64,000 nucleotides of DNA from Tubulanus polymorphus (Eukaryota > Nemertea > Palaeonemertea > Tubulaniformes > Tubulanidae): NCBI RefSeq assembly GCF_964204645.1, contig NC_134027.1, forward strand, positions 25,904,485 to 25,968,484, written 5' to 3'. The notes under the pieces are model-generated. The model had not been told where the DNA came from, did no database searches, and worked only from the letters and a program-made list of their open reading frames with translations. This document shows, in pieces, positions 21,807 through 33,650 of this stretch. How positions within the stretch are numbered: position 1 is the first letter of the stretch; every line of letters begins with the position of its first letter. The position numbers were made by a program, and so were the translations under genes.

Positions 21807-23099
21807 GATGCACATAGCTAATCTAGAAACAGAGCAAAACAGTCAGAAATTAATCAAATTATCTGTGTTCACGATCCGGATACAATCAATATCTGAAATG
21901 ATAATAGAAAAGCTAATAATATGTTTACATCTTAAGGGGCTACGCATTGTTGTTGCCGTCATCGAAATATATCAATATTGTTTATACAGTCATTCGATAC
22001 CGTACGACGTATCTCGGCAAATTAATAACGCAATGAAGAGGTGTGGTTGTTTAAAAGCCAAACGCGTGTTAATATATATACATACGGTAAACAATTTCTC
22101 CGCAACCCCCCCAAAAAATACTAAAAATGAAACCGACTCCTCTTTGTCGCGTGTTGCGCCCATGTCGAACTTGTTTTTAGAATAATTGAGAAAATGTCGT
22201 CACAACATGACGCAGAAATTCATCACCGTCTTCCGGAAAATTACCCGAATAAAGATTAATGTTTGCGGTAATTCGATGGTCATGCGGTGTCCATCATAGT
22301 CCATCGCGTGTCCTAGTGTAATTATTGACCGCTGCAAAGTGGTGCCGGTCACCGAGACATTCTGTTTCATTCCGAGATTAATAACTGCGTCTATAACGAA
22401 TCCATCACGTAAACCCAGTGCAAAAAATCGTCCAGATCGTGTATCATTAATTTCTTTGTTTGTGACCTGATCTTATTGCGGATACATTTCGTGTTTCCTA
22501 ATTCGCTTCGGTTTTGAAAAAAACTCCGATAAGTTGTCGATAGCGTCATGAAGTTCGTTGATGAGATTGTCATGATGGCCAAAAATTCGTCTCGCCCCAC
22601 AAAATACGTCATGGAATATGTGGTGTAAAATCTAGTGAAAAATGAACGTGGGTTTCTGGGAGTGATCTATCGACGAAAATTGACGCCATTTAATCAGAAT
22701 CAAATTTGAAAATATAGAATTTCTTATCGTTATATCGGTACGATGAACAGAACATGTTCAGAGATATCATAAACCTTTTTACCAATATTCACATCATTCT
22801 GCGCTGACCACGAAAACAGGGATTCTCCTTAGAGAGAGACTTATCGAAATTTCGACCATTCAACTGAATTCGACGACTTGATGAAACACTCGCTCCGTTT
22901 TGTAACGATAACATTGAAAAATCGGTATTCCAGAAGATAACTATTATGATAGGATATAGTCGAAACATCGAAGATAAATCTCTAACCAAAAGGAAACCTT
23001 TTTGAACTTTTTTTTCTTTCTGAATGCGGGATTTTCTTTAAAGTAACAATTGGAATCCATGAGCAAGTTAATGAGTTCAGGATTTTGAATCCACTCTCA
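21807..23099. other. Intergenic, no feature seen
   Basis: Contains an isolated R4-like arm fragment (GGATATAGTCGAAAC) at about 22953. The plus frame at 21808-22185 opens with ATG directly after the TA repeat but is not protein-like. Confidence 0.5.
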
Positions 23100-23275
23100 A
23101 AACAAGGTGTTCTAATTTAGAACTTTTCAGGGCTATCGGCTTGTCCAATTGGAGAACTCCGAAAGGTTCATCCGTACGTTTTTCTAGAGAACGTCCCCTA
23201 TGAAAGGTTCTTTGAAGAACCAATCCATTCAAAGAGTTCTTAGGAAGATGGTTCTTGACCGGGTTCATCGAAGTA
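23100..23275. repeat. AGAACC/GGTTCT palindromic repeat
   Basis: Several GGTTCT and AGAACC half-sites occur here, including GGTTCTTTGAAGAACC at 23207, along with GAAAGGTTC and AAGAGTTCTTAGG. The arrangement resembles short fold-back repeats known from many animal genomes. Confidence 0.5.
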
Positions 23276-24204
23276 CCATTATGAATGATTAATTTTCAGG
23301 GTTCCTCCAGTGTCTAAAGCAAAGCGCACGATGTTTAACAGATCATACGTTTTATAGAAACTCGCACGATGTCAATTTGTATATGTCTCGCGCCGTGGTG
23401 GCTAATGGGTCATGCAACCCCGTTCTGTTTTAATAGAGTATAGGCCCAGCGGTCGAGATGCATCACGCAACTATATACCGACTGACCATTATCACTCGTC
23501 TTTCTCCATCTCTCTCTCGATCATCCAAGGTCACGGCGCCATTAAAATCCGACCAATTCTCCGGCAGTAATTTCAGCGCTCTCGATAATGGCGCTTATTA
23601 CGCATAATGAAAAACCCCAGGAAACGGTGGACATGACGAAACCGAACTGGCGCAATTTTTATGTTGCTAAGGAATTAATTCGTGTTGCCGGTCAACAGCA
23701 ACTTCCAGCAATTAATGGCGGGACATTTTCTCAGTGGTAGTTAAGTTTATTACCGCTGCGCCATGGATGCAATTATCCTGCTTCCATTCTTTGTCCATAA
23801 TAAATGAAGCTTATTTACTCCCCCGTTACATAATACATTCTCAGTCGGTCGAATTCCGAAGTAAAAATCGTAATTGCGTTATTTTGACCATCTCTGTCAC
23901 GCTGAAATTCGTTATTGGCGTTCACATCGCTTGCCAGAGCTACTCTCAGTGCGTGCTGTCCATCTTACCTTAAAATAAAGGAACAAGTCGAATACTTTAA
24001 CAGTTAAGAGGGGTTCTTTCTGAAAGAAAGGTCCTGCTTCGGGTCGATTTGCTTTTAAATAATTTGTCGATTCATTTGTAATTCTATTTTTTTTAAATCG
24101 TTTTGAAATCTAGTGATCTAAAAATAGCATCGGGGAACTCGTTTGTTCGTTTCAGCAATTTGTTCTCTTTTCAGTCAGTCAACCCACCAGGTGGAGGTGT
24201 TTAA
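23276..24204. other. Intergenic, CpG-retaining in part
   Basis: Bases 23400-23760 keep CpG and have TAATTTC/ATTAATGG motifs. No exon or repeat family is recognised. Confidence 0.4.
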
Positions 24205-24295
24205 AGACTAACATAGTTCTAAAGCCAATCCAACAATAAGACCAGTCTTAAGATTTAAGACCACTTGAGTCGCAACTGTGCAAGCGGGCTCAAGA
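24205..24295 (-). mobile_element. R1 element, truncated copy
   Basis: The minus strand carries the R1 left TIR (TTGCACAGTTGCGACTCAAG), the GTGGTCTTAAATCTTAAGAC segment and TTGGATTGGCTTTAGAACTA. The distal end is missing. Confidence 0.65.
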
Positions 24296-25079
24296 GTCTT
24301 TCCGCCGTGGCGCAACAAACAATCGGGGACAAGCATCAGAAACGAAGACATGTATATGCAACAAGCAGTAACACTGGTAAATCGGAGCAATAGTCGTTGT
24401 TACATTATCCCCAGCAGACCATCAGCTAATTATCACTGACCACTGGACATGTAAAAATCCACGCCGTTATCATATGTCAGATATAATTGAACTCTCTGTA
24501 AAAAGGTGATAACGTTAGCGCGCGATGATCAGCGACACTTCTTACACCGACCTCGTGTTGTGCTGCTTGTATCACCGATAAAAACAACGAAACTGCCGTT
24601 TTTTCAATACTTATCGAAAGTCTAAAATTGGATTCATCTGATTATTTTGCTAAGCAACAAAATAAACATACAATTAATCTAATTGCGGAAAATTATTCTA
24701 TATCGTACATGTAATTGATATTCGGGCGAAGATTATTAGCTAATTTTTGCACAGTTTTTTATGGCCATCGCACCTTCCCTTAATGAAAACATTACAAGGG
24801 GTATTTCTGACCCGCTGACGTCACATTTAATGTAGACAAAAACGACGCAAAAATCTTAAAAAGAACGGTCGCGTCTGACGTGCGAAATAGTTTTCCTCGA
24901 TGTTTTTGTTTTCGAGGATTTCCACTCAACGACGCTGCGCGTTGTGCTTGCTATAGATACACTACCCACAAGCAGAGATTTGAGAACCAAAAAAGAACAG
25001 GCCTTACATATTTTCAGGCAGGATTCTCTGCGCATAGTCAATATCAGATTCTATGATTAAAAAGCCAATATCTACAAAA
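24296..25079. other. Intergenic, no feature seen
   Basis: A minus-strand open frame at 25041-24856 is serine/lysine-rich and unrecognised. No repeat family is present. Confidence 0.45.
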
Positions 25080-25205
25080 GATTAAGAGATGTTTGAATGA
25101 TAAATGTTGCTTTTAATCTTTTAAATTATATTGAAATTAGTGGAATAGTGGATTTTCTATATGGTGGATTTTAATCATGTAATTTTTCTCCACATCTAAG
25201 CGTGG
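25080..25205. repeat. R7 partial copy
   Basis: AGATTAAGAG and TTGCTTTTAATCTTTTAAAT, then TGAAATTAGTGG and TTTTTCTCCACATC match the right half and tail of R7 (compare 13620-13700). Confidence 0.55.
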
Positions 25206-25908
25206 CTATTCTACTTTGTAACGTATGCTGTTTTCATTTTTCGGTGCATGTTTTAGAAATTTAATACTCGCATATTATTTTAGTTCTATATATATCAGTG
25301 ATGGAACCGATGAAATACATCAGAAAGTCATAGAAATATAGATCCATACTAATCAAACATTGACACACGTATTCAAAGCCTCCAGTTTCATTCGCTTCGT
25401 GCTAATTTTGTTTATTCAGTCACTTTGAAATAGTTGAGATTTTGACACCCAAGTTCTCCAAAGTTCTTTCCCCTCGCGGGCAAATTCGATGTGTTGCGTT
25501 TATTTCTATTGATATCGATTAATTTTCTGTTTGCGCTCGTAGAATTCGTCACCGTTCTTCATTTACGCGTTAATCAGAAAACTTAAAGACTCTTTGAACG
25601 CGAATGTTATTTCGATAAAATTGTTTCGAGATCAAACGCGTCGACAAACGGGCGAGAGGCGCGCGACGAGCAAAGAGTTAAACTACAGATATACACGACG
25701 TGGAGCCGCGAGCAAAAACAAAACTACAAAACTCGTAAAAACAACAATTATTTGACGTGATAGATTGTCATCAGTTCTATTCAGTATTTCTAAAAAAAAA
25801 ATAATCCAGCTAAAAATCAAATCAAACGAAATCTACCAATGAAATAAATGACAATCCCTATCTAAGGTCGGAAATAATCTAAGTGCCAACAATTAGATCA
25901 ACAAAATA
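25206..25908. other. Intergenic, no feature seen
   Basis: Unique-looking AT-rich DNA, with a CpG-retaining patch at 25600-25700. Confidence 0.5.
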
Positions 25909-26269
25909 AAGTCCGAGATGTTTCCTTGAGCTAGTGTAGTTTATTCAACGTTTCGACTATATCCTAATAGTCATCTTCAGTATTCCCGCAGATGACGGAT
26001 GTAGTCGTAACGTTCATTCAAAGTTTCGACTATATCCTAATAGTCATCTTCAGTATTCCCGAAGATGACTGTTTTAGGAGGATATAGTCGAAACGTCTGT
26101 AGATGAAATCCTACGCTAAGAATGAAATGTTAGGAATCTTCTGAAGTATTCTTGAAGATTAATACTATATGATGATTAGTTTATCTAATATTTCGACTAT
26201 ATATCCTACTACTAGGATATAGTCGAAATAAACGAATAAACTACTAGCTGAAGGAAATATTTCGGACTT
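25909..26269. mobile_element. R4 fold-back element, most complete copy
   Basis: The outer arms of about 55 bp are inverted: AAGTCCGAGATGTTTCCTTG and on through GTTTATTC and TTTCGACTATATCCT, against TTCGGACTT at the right end read in reverse. The interior has a tandem repeat of TTTCGACTATATCCTAATAG with TCATCTTCAGTATTCCCG. It is 361 bp and non-coding; a non-autonomous DNA element or Foldback-type repeat. Confidence 0.8.
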
Positions 26270-27373
26270 CGTTTTGCACTCATAGCGTGGGAGTTTCATA
26301 GCATCCTCACAACACGGACTCGCAATATTTCATCAACGGATAAATCGAAAAGCTATAACGTCTTTCTTCGCTAATGTATCCGAATAACTCATCGATATGA
26401 AATAGTATTTAGATATGCGAGTAATATACGAATTTTTCACGATTCCTTTACGAGAATTTTCATGCGTCTATGCCTTCATTTAATAGTTCGATCGAATGCA
26501 ATCAAATGTAACTTCATAAACGCTAATTTTTTATAGAATGTTCGAGAATTCGACGGACGCCTCGGGTAGTTTTCCGTTTCATGTCAATGGCACACGTTCA
26601 ATTATTGATGGGTTTTGATTACTTAACGCCTTATTGTCTATAGGTGACTCGCTCCGTCGCATAAAACGATTCAGCTATTTACGACGCGCGAAATCAAACA
26701 TTTCTAAACTATCAGCGCATTTTTAAGCAAGATAATTCGTCATGTACAAATCAGCGATCCATATTTCGTTGTAAATGTATATATACATGAAATTACATTA
26801 ACAGCGACGAATCGAAACTGTTTATTCGATGTATGTGATTTTCTAGTTGCCCTCGAAATATACGGAAAAGCCTCGAGCACTATCGGCCGTGATCCACAAT
26901 CAACAAAGCCCCAGCACTCAGCATGCGACAAGACCCCTGGGTTTTCTGGGGTGCGATACTCTGATTCTTGGCCCCTCTTGTTTATTCATTGACCATCCTG
27001 CTTGTCGTGTCAAATACTGCTTTTTCAACATCCTCTGCCCTTGTGATTAGGGAAAATTCTCTCTAGATTCTGCGGTAAATACTTTACCCCCGTTGGCCTG
27101 ATTCGTGCTTATGGATATTTCGTTCAAATCGTTTCTCCCTGAACTACATGTAGAGAAAATGAGTGAAAAATGTCGTCAAGGTCGACTTTTATAAACCTGA
27201 TAAATACATCGATGTTAAATCAATTCTGTTTGTTGTTTACAAGTTCCTGTTAATTTTAGAATTAAAATCAATTTATTAACAAAACCGTTCACATTCCGCA
27301 ATCGAATGTATTGATCAAAAAATGCTGTTACAACTTTCGACTTATCGCTAGAAGAAAAAAATACATGCATTAA
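26270..27373. other. Intergenic, no feature seen
   Basis: AT-rich with scattered CpGs. Bases 26905-26955 hold CCCCAGCAC..CCCCTGGG..CTGGGGTG, a small imperfect fold-back. Confidence 0.45.
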
Positions 27374-27611
27374 TCATCTCATTTCATAGTACAAAAACCA
27401 GCGAATGTTCGTCACTGCATCACGATACAGTTGAACCCTAGCCTGAGGGTAGGATTCCCAAAAAACCTGGTCAAAGAAATTGGAGGATTTCACCAAAGAT
27501 TTCACCACCTTTGCCTTTTCTGATTGATGTTTTGCATTATTTCTTCGAAACATATTCAAAACACGACTTAGATATGATTCAAAATCCCGCAAAAAGTGCG
27601 AGTAAAGGATC
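27374..27611 (-). pseudogene. Coding-like remnant cut by an R4 insertion
   Basis: The minus strand is open for about 80 codons before TGA at 27374. Its composition is protein-like, rich in F, Y, W, R and K: ILYSHFLRDFESYLSRVLN, and SYPQARVQLYRDAVTNIRWF. The upstream side of the frame enters the R4 element at 27612, so any 5' part has been displaced or lost. I do not recognise the family. It could be a terminal exon, a transposase tail or chance. Confidence 0.25.
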
Positions 27612-27881
27612 CAAAATGTTTCCTTGAGGAAGCGGTTTATTTTATTCAACGATTCAGCTTTATATGGCTCTTCAGGAGCTGGTTCCTCAGTTGAGACTTG
27701 AGTCCAAAAATGGTCTTAAATTCTAAGACTGGTCTTAAGTTGTTAGAGTGGTTATAGAACTAAGATGGTCTTAGATTGGTCTTATGTCTAAGCCACGACT
27801 ATGCAACTGGGCCCAGGAATACAGTCGACAGGTTGAATAAACTACATTATACTAGCTCGTGGAAACAAGGAAACATTTCGG
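27612..27881. mobile_element. R4 element interrupted by an R1 element
   Basis: The outer arms ATGTTTCCTTGAGGAAGC..TTATTCAACG and the inverted right arm (AATAAACTACATTATACTAG, AAGGAAACAT) match R4 at 25909-26269. The centre, instead of the usual fold-back core, is an R1 copy. Confidence 0.75.
27678..27816 (+). mobile_element. R1 element nested in R4
   Basis: It carries ACTTGAGTCCAAAAATGGTC, the core TTGTTAGAGTGGTTATAGAA and the right TIR CACGACTATGCAACTGGGCC, in the order of the reference copy at 58888. The left TIR is eroded. Confidence 0.75.
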
Positions 27882-29199
27882 TCTTGCCTAGCATTTGGAT
27901 CTAACTAGAAAAAACTAGAAACTAGAAAATAAACTAGAACTTGAATATGACCGATGGCCAAACCCGGTGGATCTTACGTTGCGCAAAGAGAAGCTTATTT
28001 TGGCGAGAAAGATCTAGCGCAAGATCCCAGTGACTGATGCAGGCAATGCTCACGCTGACTGTCACTTTCAGGACTCATCACCTGTTCTTTCTTATTGCAA
28101 TATACATTACCTGTCTCTAATCCATCATCTTTTACTGCTACAATCAATATCATCGGTAACATTTTCAATTTTATCGAATTCTAAAGTTTCAGCTCAAAAT
28201 TTGACGATATGTTGTTAGGTCGCATGATATATCTATACGTTATGATTACATAGCCCTTTCGTAGCTAATAGACGAAATTAGAAAATTTAATTAATTTCGA
28301 TAAAAAAGAAAATTTACAAAAGAATTCATCAATCAAAATAAGCCAACGATGGATTTTGATGAAATTAATAGAAAAAATGTCATCGTTTGAAATGAAACAA
28401 TGATAGCAGCGAGACTAGCATTCATTGAAATTCTCAAATCGGTCTCGAAATCTGAATTATTTGAAAAATTATTTTCGAAAGCGGCGTGAAAATTCTAGAT
28501 AATTTGTTTCAAAGATGGATGGGTCTATCAGTCATTGGTAATAAAGATGGATTGATATTCAAATGGATGCATTTGTTTCATTTGGTTGTATTTTAATAGA
28601 CAGGTTGCTCAGTCACTCGGCGCTTATTGATGAACGTGTGATAGAAGCCAATTATAATTTACTAACTTTCTTGAAGTCCGCGACAAACTAATCGTCATTA
28701 ATTGACATCGCTTAACGGAGATCACTGTATATATATAAGCACGTGGAATTCGTTTAAATACGATAAATAAAGATTAAGCCCGTCTATCACACATTTTACT
28801 CCTTATGTCCTTGCTATATATATAGTGGCCTTTAAGATCTTCTGCTTGGCCCTCATTAGACAATATTCTCAATTTTCTTCTAATACGATTGTTTTTGTAC
28901 CGTGGCCTACTTCTTCAATCTTAATATCATACTATTCTTTCTTCTGAAAATATGTCGAAGCTCAAGTGAAGCTTCTTGAACTCATTGGTGTACCCACCTA
29001 GACCAAACAGGCAGGGTTAACTTCTCACGGTTCAAATTAAAACGGGTCCATCAAACTAGACGGTGTGGTCATAGAGCCTATACGAGGAAGCATTAGTGAG
29101 ATCCACGTATAATCTAGTTTATACGTCTATGGTGAGATTCATCCTTCAATTTTTTGAGCGCCGTTATTAGCAGATTCCAGGTTCCACTTTCCCTCCTAG
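27882..29199. other. Intergenic, no feature seen
   Basis: AT-rich and unique-looking, with one E-box (GCACGTGGAATTC) at 28740. No gene. Confidence 0.5.
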
Positions 29200-29318
29200 A
29201 GGAGAAACACCTTCGACCGAGAAACTCTTCCAGCAGCTTTACTACGATTCGAACCTATGAACCGTCGATTGAAGAACAGTATCCAGATAGTCATAACGAT
29301 TCCCCTTGCTTGACGCCG
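29200..29318 (+). CDS. Candidate internal exon, 119 nt
   Basis: Flanked by a strong acceptor (CCACTTTCCCTCCTAG, ending 29199) and a strong donor (GCCG/GTGAGT, 29319). Only one frame is fully open. It gives a hydrophilic, serine- and acid-rich peptide (RNSSSSFTTIRTYEPSIEEQ, then YPDSHNDSPCLTP) with no ATG, as expected of an internal exon. Neighbouring exons are not identified and the family is unknown. The splice pair and open frame together are better than chance but not decisive. Confidence 0.3.
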
Positions 29319-30084
29319 GTGAGTTTCGCTATCGACTCTCTTCATGTTTTCGGTGATGTTTTGCTTCATGATTAATTCCGGTTCTACGCGTTATTTATAG
29401 CACGATCGTTCTCATTTAGTTAATGGCTTATCATCTGATTTTTCCAACCTCCAGATTTGCAGCGTTCATTTTGCAGCGCGCGTTAATATACCGTACGGCC
29501 TTCTGTTATGATAGCATTAATTCGCTGATGAGCGAGTTGAGCCGGTTCGCTGCGGAACGAAGGAGGATATCTAAGCTAATGAATTCAATTAGTAAACCAG
29601 CTACGATAGGCTTATAACCGGTTTTAATAAGCTAATGGGTGGATACGAGTATCAATTAAGGCGCAATACGAAACGCGTATGATATTGATGAAAGTATAAA
29701 TAAAGATTTATTAATTATGATTGGCGAAGAGCCTACACACACTTTCGCTATCTAATCACTCATTCCGGATATGTGTTAGTCAACAGGTTGCCGTTTCTAA
29801 TAAACTGCCTTTCCTTTTAATATTGGTTTCAAATGATTAATGTATCCATTAGCATTATGACTGCAGATTATCGCGTATATACACTTAATGTTCATTGTTT
29901 GCAATCTTCGGCGCGAAAAATTATCTATTTGAAGAGTCTATAACGATGTGCTTCAGTAGACAACGATTTCATCGAAACTGTATCCTTTTCCCCCTTTTAT
30001 CTTGAAAGTATATAAAAAATACCCGCAATATTGAATTTATAAAAACTATATAGGTTAGTTTTCAGTCCTTCCCGTAGATAAAAC
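29319..30084. other. Intergenic or intron, no feature seen
   Basis: No repeats or further exon signals stand out. Confidence 0.45.
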
Positions 30085-30188
30085 CGGGCCCGGTTTCATA
30101 GACTTACCATTTACTTAAACCCGGGGGCTAACTTAATTCATTGTCCCCAGCCCCGGGATCAAGTTAATACCAGTCTGTAAAACTGGCC
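30085..30188. mobile_element. R3 fold-back element
   Basis: The left arm GGGCCCGGTTTCATAGACTT..ACTTAAACCCGGGGGC pairs with the right arm, whose reverse complement reads GGCCAGTTTTACAGACTGGT..AACTTGATCCCGGGGC. The arms are about 40 bp in a 104-bp element without coding capacity. Confidence 0.75.
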
Positions 30189-30391
30189 TCAGATCATTTT
30201 CGTTTCAGATGGTGTATGTTAAATTCAGTTATCTTAGATTATTTTCTAGTGTGTAAAGTTAGTTAAAGAATATCTGTCCATGTGACATCAAAAAATGCTT
30301 GAACCCATCATGTTTGAAATGAAATATCAAGTAACAATCTAGAATTAAATTCATTTCAAATACATTTCAAAAGATGGGTAGAAGAATTCTA

Positions 30392-30416
30392 CCCCCCCCC
30401 CCCCAAAAAAAAAAAA
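30392..30416. repeat. C13-A12 homopolymer junction
   Basis: Thirteen C followed directly by twelve A. One of six G/C runs of 12-14 in this window. Confidence 0.95.
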
Positions 30417-31126
30417 CATCAGTGCCTTGAGGTGTAACAGATCTTCAATATTGTGTGGGTCTTATACATACTACACTAGTTGCGCTATTTAAATTTAGAC
30501 TTGTTTTCACTGGATGATATAGCTTAACTTTTGGAGCTGCTTTCATCTAGTTCTCTGTTCACCAACTGGGTTGAAAATAAGTCTAAATGGTTCGACTATT
30601 TGACTTGATGAATCTACACAATACTAGACTGACTGCGACTAACAGTCATTTAACTTGAATGCACTCACGGGGGTTTAGAGCTGCCCGTATAAGGCAAACT
30701 GTGACTGAAGAGCTGAAGCCATTTCACGATAGATCAACAGAGTCCAGCTCACAACCAAATGATGTCGTCGCTTTTAATCACGAACGCGAAACGAATGTTT
30801 TTAATCAGCTTTCGGCGCAATTGTGTTTGTGTTGGTCATGCAGAAAAATAACTAGCTAAAGTTATTACATCTGTGATGTCGGTCAGTACTGATTAGGTCC
30901 TGCAGCGGTGGCAGCGTTCTCGTAGATCGAGCTATAGTTAATGTGATTGGTAATGTATCCTGTCATTCACACAACACTGAACATACCAACCAATCACTAT
31001 TCATATTCATATCAAAACTTTTTTTATGAATTATCTTCCGATACTGGTCATGATGACGCTCTCTCCGTGAGCCCGAGTATAGTATGTTATCAGCTATTAG
31101 AGCCGCCGCGCGTTAGGCCCAACGTA
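30417..31126. other. Intergenic with one protein-like short ORF
   Basis: Bases 30659-30859 hold an ATG frame of 66 codons (RAARIRQTVTEELKPFHDRS, then TESSSQPNDVVAFNHERE). The composition is credible for protein, but there is no family match that I know and no splice evidence. It could be transposon debris. Confidence 0.3.
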
Positions 31127-31375
31127 CACGACGCAGGGAAACACGCGGAAACATGAAACATAGACATGTTTCCGAGCGTTTCCTTGTGTCGTGTTCGCTA
31201 ACGAGAAGAAACATGGTTTCGGGAACCGATATCAAGAAATGTTTGTTTCTGTTTTTCTGTGTTCATGCACTTCCATGTTTCCATGCGTCGTGTGCATTAC
31301 GAGAAACATGGCTTCGGGGGCAAGTTTCCGAGATCAAACATGTTTCTTTCCGTGTTTCCCTGTTTCAATGCATCG
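31127..31375 (+). mobile_element. R5 fold-back element with internal duplication
   Basis: 29-bp arms at 31127-31155 and 31165-31193 (CACGACGCAGGGAAACACGC and its inverted partner) with 4 mismatches are separated by 9 bases. The GAGAAACATGG..TTCGGG module is repeated at about 31200 and 31300. The right side ends CTTTCCGTGTTTCCCTG. It matches 7500-7640 in inverse orientation. Confidence 0.75.
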
Positions 31376-32579
31376 CGCGTGCGTTCGTGGGCTTTATAAA
31401 CAGATTTGTTACGATGTCGTAAAAACGTGAATTTTGATGAAAATCCCGAACGAATCTCGAAATGAAGATAATCTTAAAATCTTTTTGCCTAACACCAACA
31501 TGGTGCAGTAATGGACTTAAAAAATCTTTAATAGCAAACGAAAACCAATGAAACATTACGGGTGGACGTGAGATCGTATTCACACCGACAACTTGGATGT
31601 CGTCTCATTTGGGGGAAACTTAATTTGTGTACCGAGGGTATATTTTAGCGTATCAGCGGGTTTTAACATCATTGTTATTTTTTATCATTGCTTTTCCTGT
31701 CACAAACAATAACCCGTAACATCATCTCCGATGAAAATTAGATCCGTTCTTGTGTTAAGAGCTTTACTTCGAAACTAACGCTAGCTGGATGCGTTATTGT
31801 ATAGCATGGATGTAAATTCCGCGCTCTCTAAGTTTATCGAATCTACGCCGGGTTTTTTTCTGCGTAAATATTTTGGATCCGACACCGTTCTCAAGACACC
31901 TAACATAAATAAACGGCAGTGAGTTGAATCATAAGACCGCGGCCGCCGACAGGAAAACCATTTGCTCAAACCATTAATGTGAAAGCACGTGTTTTTTCCG
32001 TTGACTCGCAATTACTACCGTCGCCTAAAATATGCATATTAAATCATATTTTATACCATGCAGCATTCATTTTAACCGACTCGACTAAAACTCAATTTCA
32101 TCTTCACTGTCAGCCTCATCAACTCGACGTTACAAATTTCCCCCGGGCAGTGCAGTACCACCTCGGGTAGTATTCCAGCAGCAAACGTCACGATCATCAT
32201 AAAGAATCGTACTCATAATTAGAAATAAATCTCCGGTCGGCGATTGCGTATAACCACGAATTATTTCTGATTTTTGCCGATATTCGAATCGTCGCTTATT
32301 CCCAGGCCGCGTCCTGGAACTAAACCGCGACGCTTTTTAGTGGGTAACAGTCTGTTGAATAGTCAGACATCTTTATAAGCAGCCATCCCGCCAATTCGAA
32401 CTACCGGGATTAGCTTCGTAATCTAAAGAGCTTCGTGACTAGGTCCAAAAAACTGTTTCAATGTTCCTATCATAACTATGTCCTACTTGTGACCTGTTTG
32501 GGGTTTTCGACATTTCATAATTAACGGTATTAATGAAAATTTGAATAAAAAACTTACGGTTATTTCACTATGCCGTGTA
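31376..32579. other. Intergenic, no feature seen
   Basis: Partly CpG-retaining (31920-32170, 32290-32340). The open frames have no protein-like features. Confidence 0.45.
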
Positions 32580-32822
32580 TCTAGTCCCAAGTTGTTAGAT
32601 TGGCAATATAATCAAAATGGACTTAGATTGGTCTTAGGTTGTTACATTGGCTATGATAAGCTTAGGCTGGTCTTAAGTTGTTAGATTGTTTATACACAAC
32701 CGAAATAAACTCAGACTGGTCTTAAGTTGTTATAATGGGTATAGAACCAAAATGAACTTAGACTGGTCTTAAGTTGTTAGAATGGTTATAGAACCAAAAT
32801 GAACTTAGACTGGTCTTAAATG
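32580..32822 (+). mobile_element. R1 copy with expanded core (5 units)
   Basis: GTTGTTA-headed units start at 32591, 32638, 32677, 32726 and 32773 (spacing 47, 39, 49, 47). The TIRs are eroded; the right side still has GGTCTTAAATGACAGCCATG. It is an independent, more diverged core expansion than the array at 40.8 kb. Confidence 0.7.
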
Positions 32823-33559
32823 ACAGCCATGAATCCAGTCTATGTCGGTCTGTTATTGAGTTGGTCCTGCCACAGGGAGGCGTATAGCAGATTACTGAAT
32901 GCTGTCTGCCAGACACGTTTTAAAAGGTGAATCAGTGAATTTACTGTATTCTCCCGCCGGCAATTGATTTAAACACAAAAAAATTCCAAGCGTCGCTTTT
33001 AATGCGGTCTTTATATCGACAGTTCGTCTTCGGTTCCGATATTTTTACGGATAGATGATTAATGCTGGGACTCGAACCTGCTATGCATAATTTCCTCGAC
33101 TGATTCTGAATATTGACCTCGAATCCCACACACAGAACTATAAGCGTAAAAAAAAAAATTAAAATTTCAAATTTCCTTAATGGCCACTTAATGGCCACGT
33201 AATCAATATTTGAAGCGAGATAATTAAATTTTCAAAAATAATGAAAATGAAAGGAAATAAAATTCATAATTACTTCCAGCAACTTTGAATCTATCTGACA
33301 TATATAGCAGTGTTCAATTCAAGGTCTATTCTTATAATCACGCCTTTTTTCCTTTCTAATTACAAAAAGCTTTTAAAACTTCGGTAGGATCGAATATCGT
33401 TCTATGGAAATTGTTAGCAATCAAGGATATTTTGTCTCGTTCCGACACGGACTGTAGTTAAAACCAATTTACATCTGAAACAGGTTTTCTTTTCTTTTCG
33501 AATATAAACTCTGTTGTTATTGCATGAATATTGACAGATTGATGGAATGAATTGTTTCG
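32823..33559. other. Intergenic with one box-B-like motif
   Basis: The minus strand has GCAGGTTCGAGTCCCAGC at 33079-33062, a perfect RNA polymerase III box B. No flanking cloverleaf was found, so a SINE relic is likeliest. Confidence 0.4.
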
Positions 33560-33650
33560 CAAATACGATAGCGAGCTCTGTCCATCGGTCAGCGGGCTTA
33601 ATACCTTGTCTGGCGTAACCCGGGTTCGAGCCCCTGACATTCACTTCCAG
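33560..33650 (+). mobile_element. tRNA-derived SINE-like relic
   Basis: GAGCTCTGTCCATCGGTCAG resembles a tRNA D-arm/box A (TAGCTCAGTCGGTAGAGC). About 30 nt on, CCGGGTTCGAGCCCC resembles the T-arm/box B. The T-stem and acceptor stem do not pair properly, so it is tRNA-like but not a working tRNA. Confidence 0.45.

Noticed and set aside
33560-33650. Functional tRNA gene
   Set aside because: T-stem, D-stem and acceptor pairings fail; only box A/box B resemblance remains.
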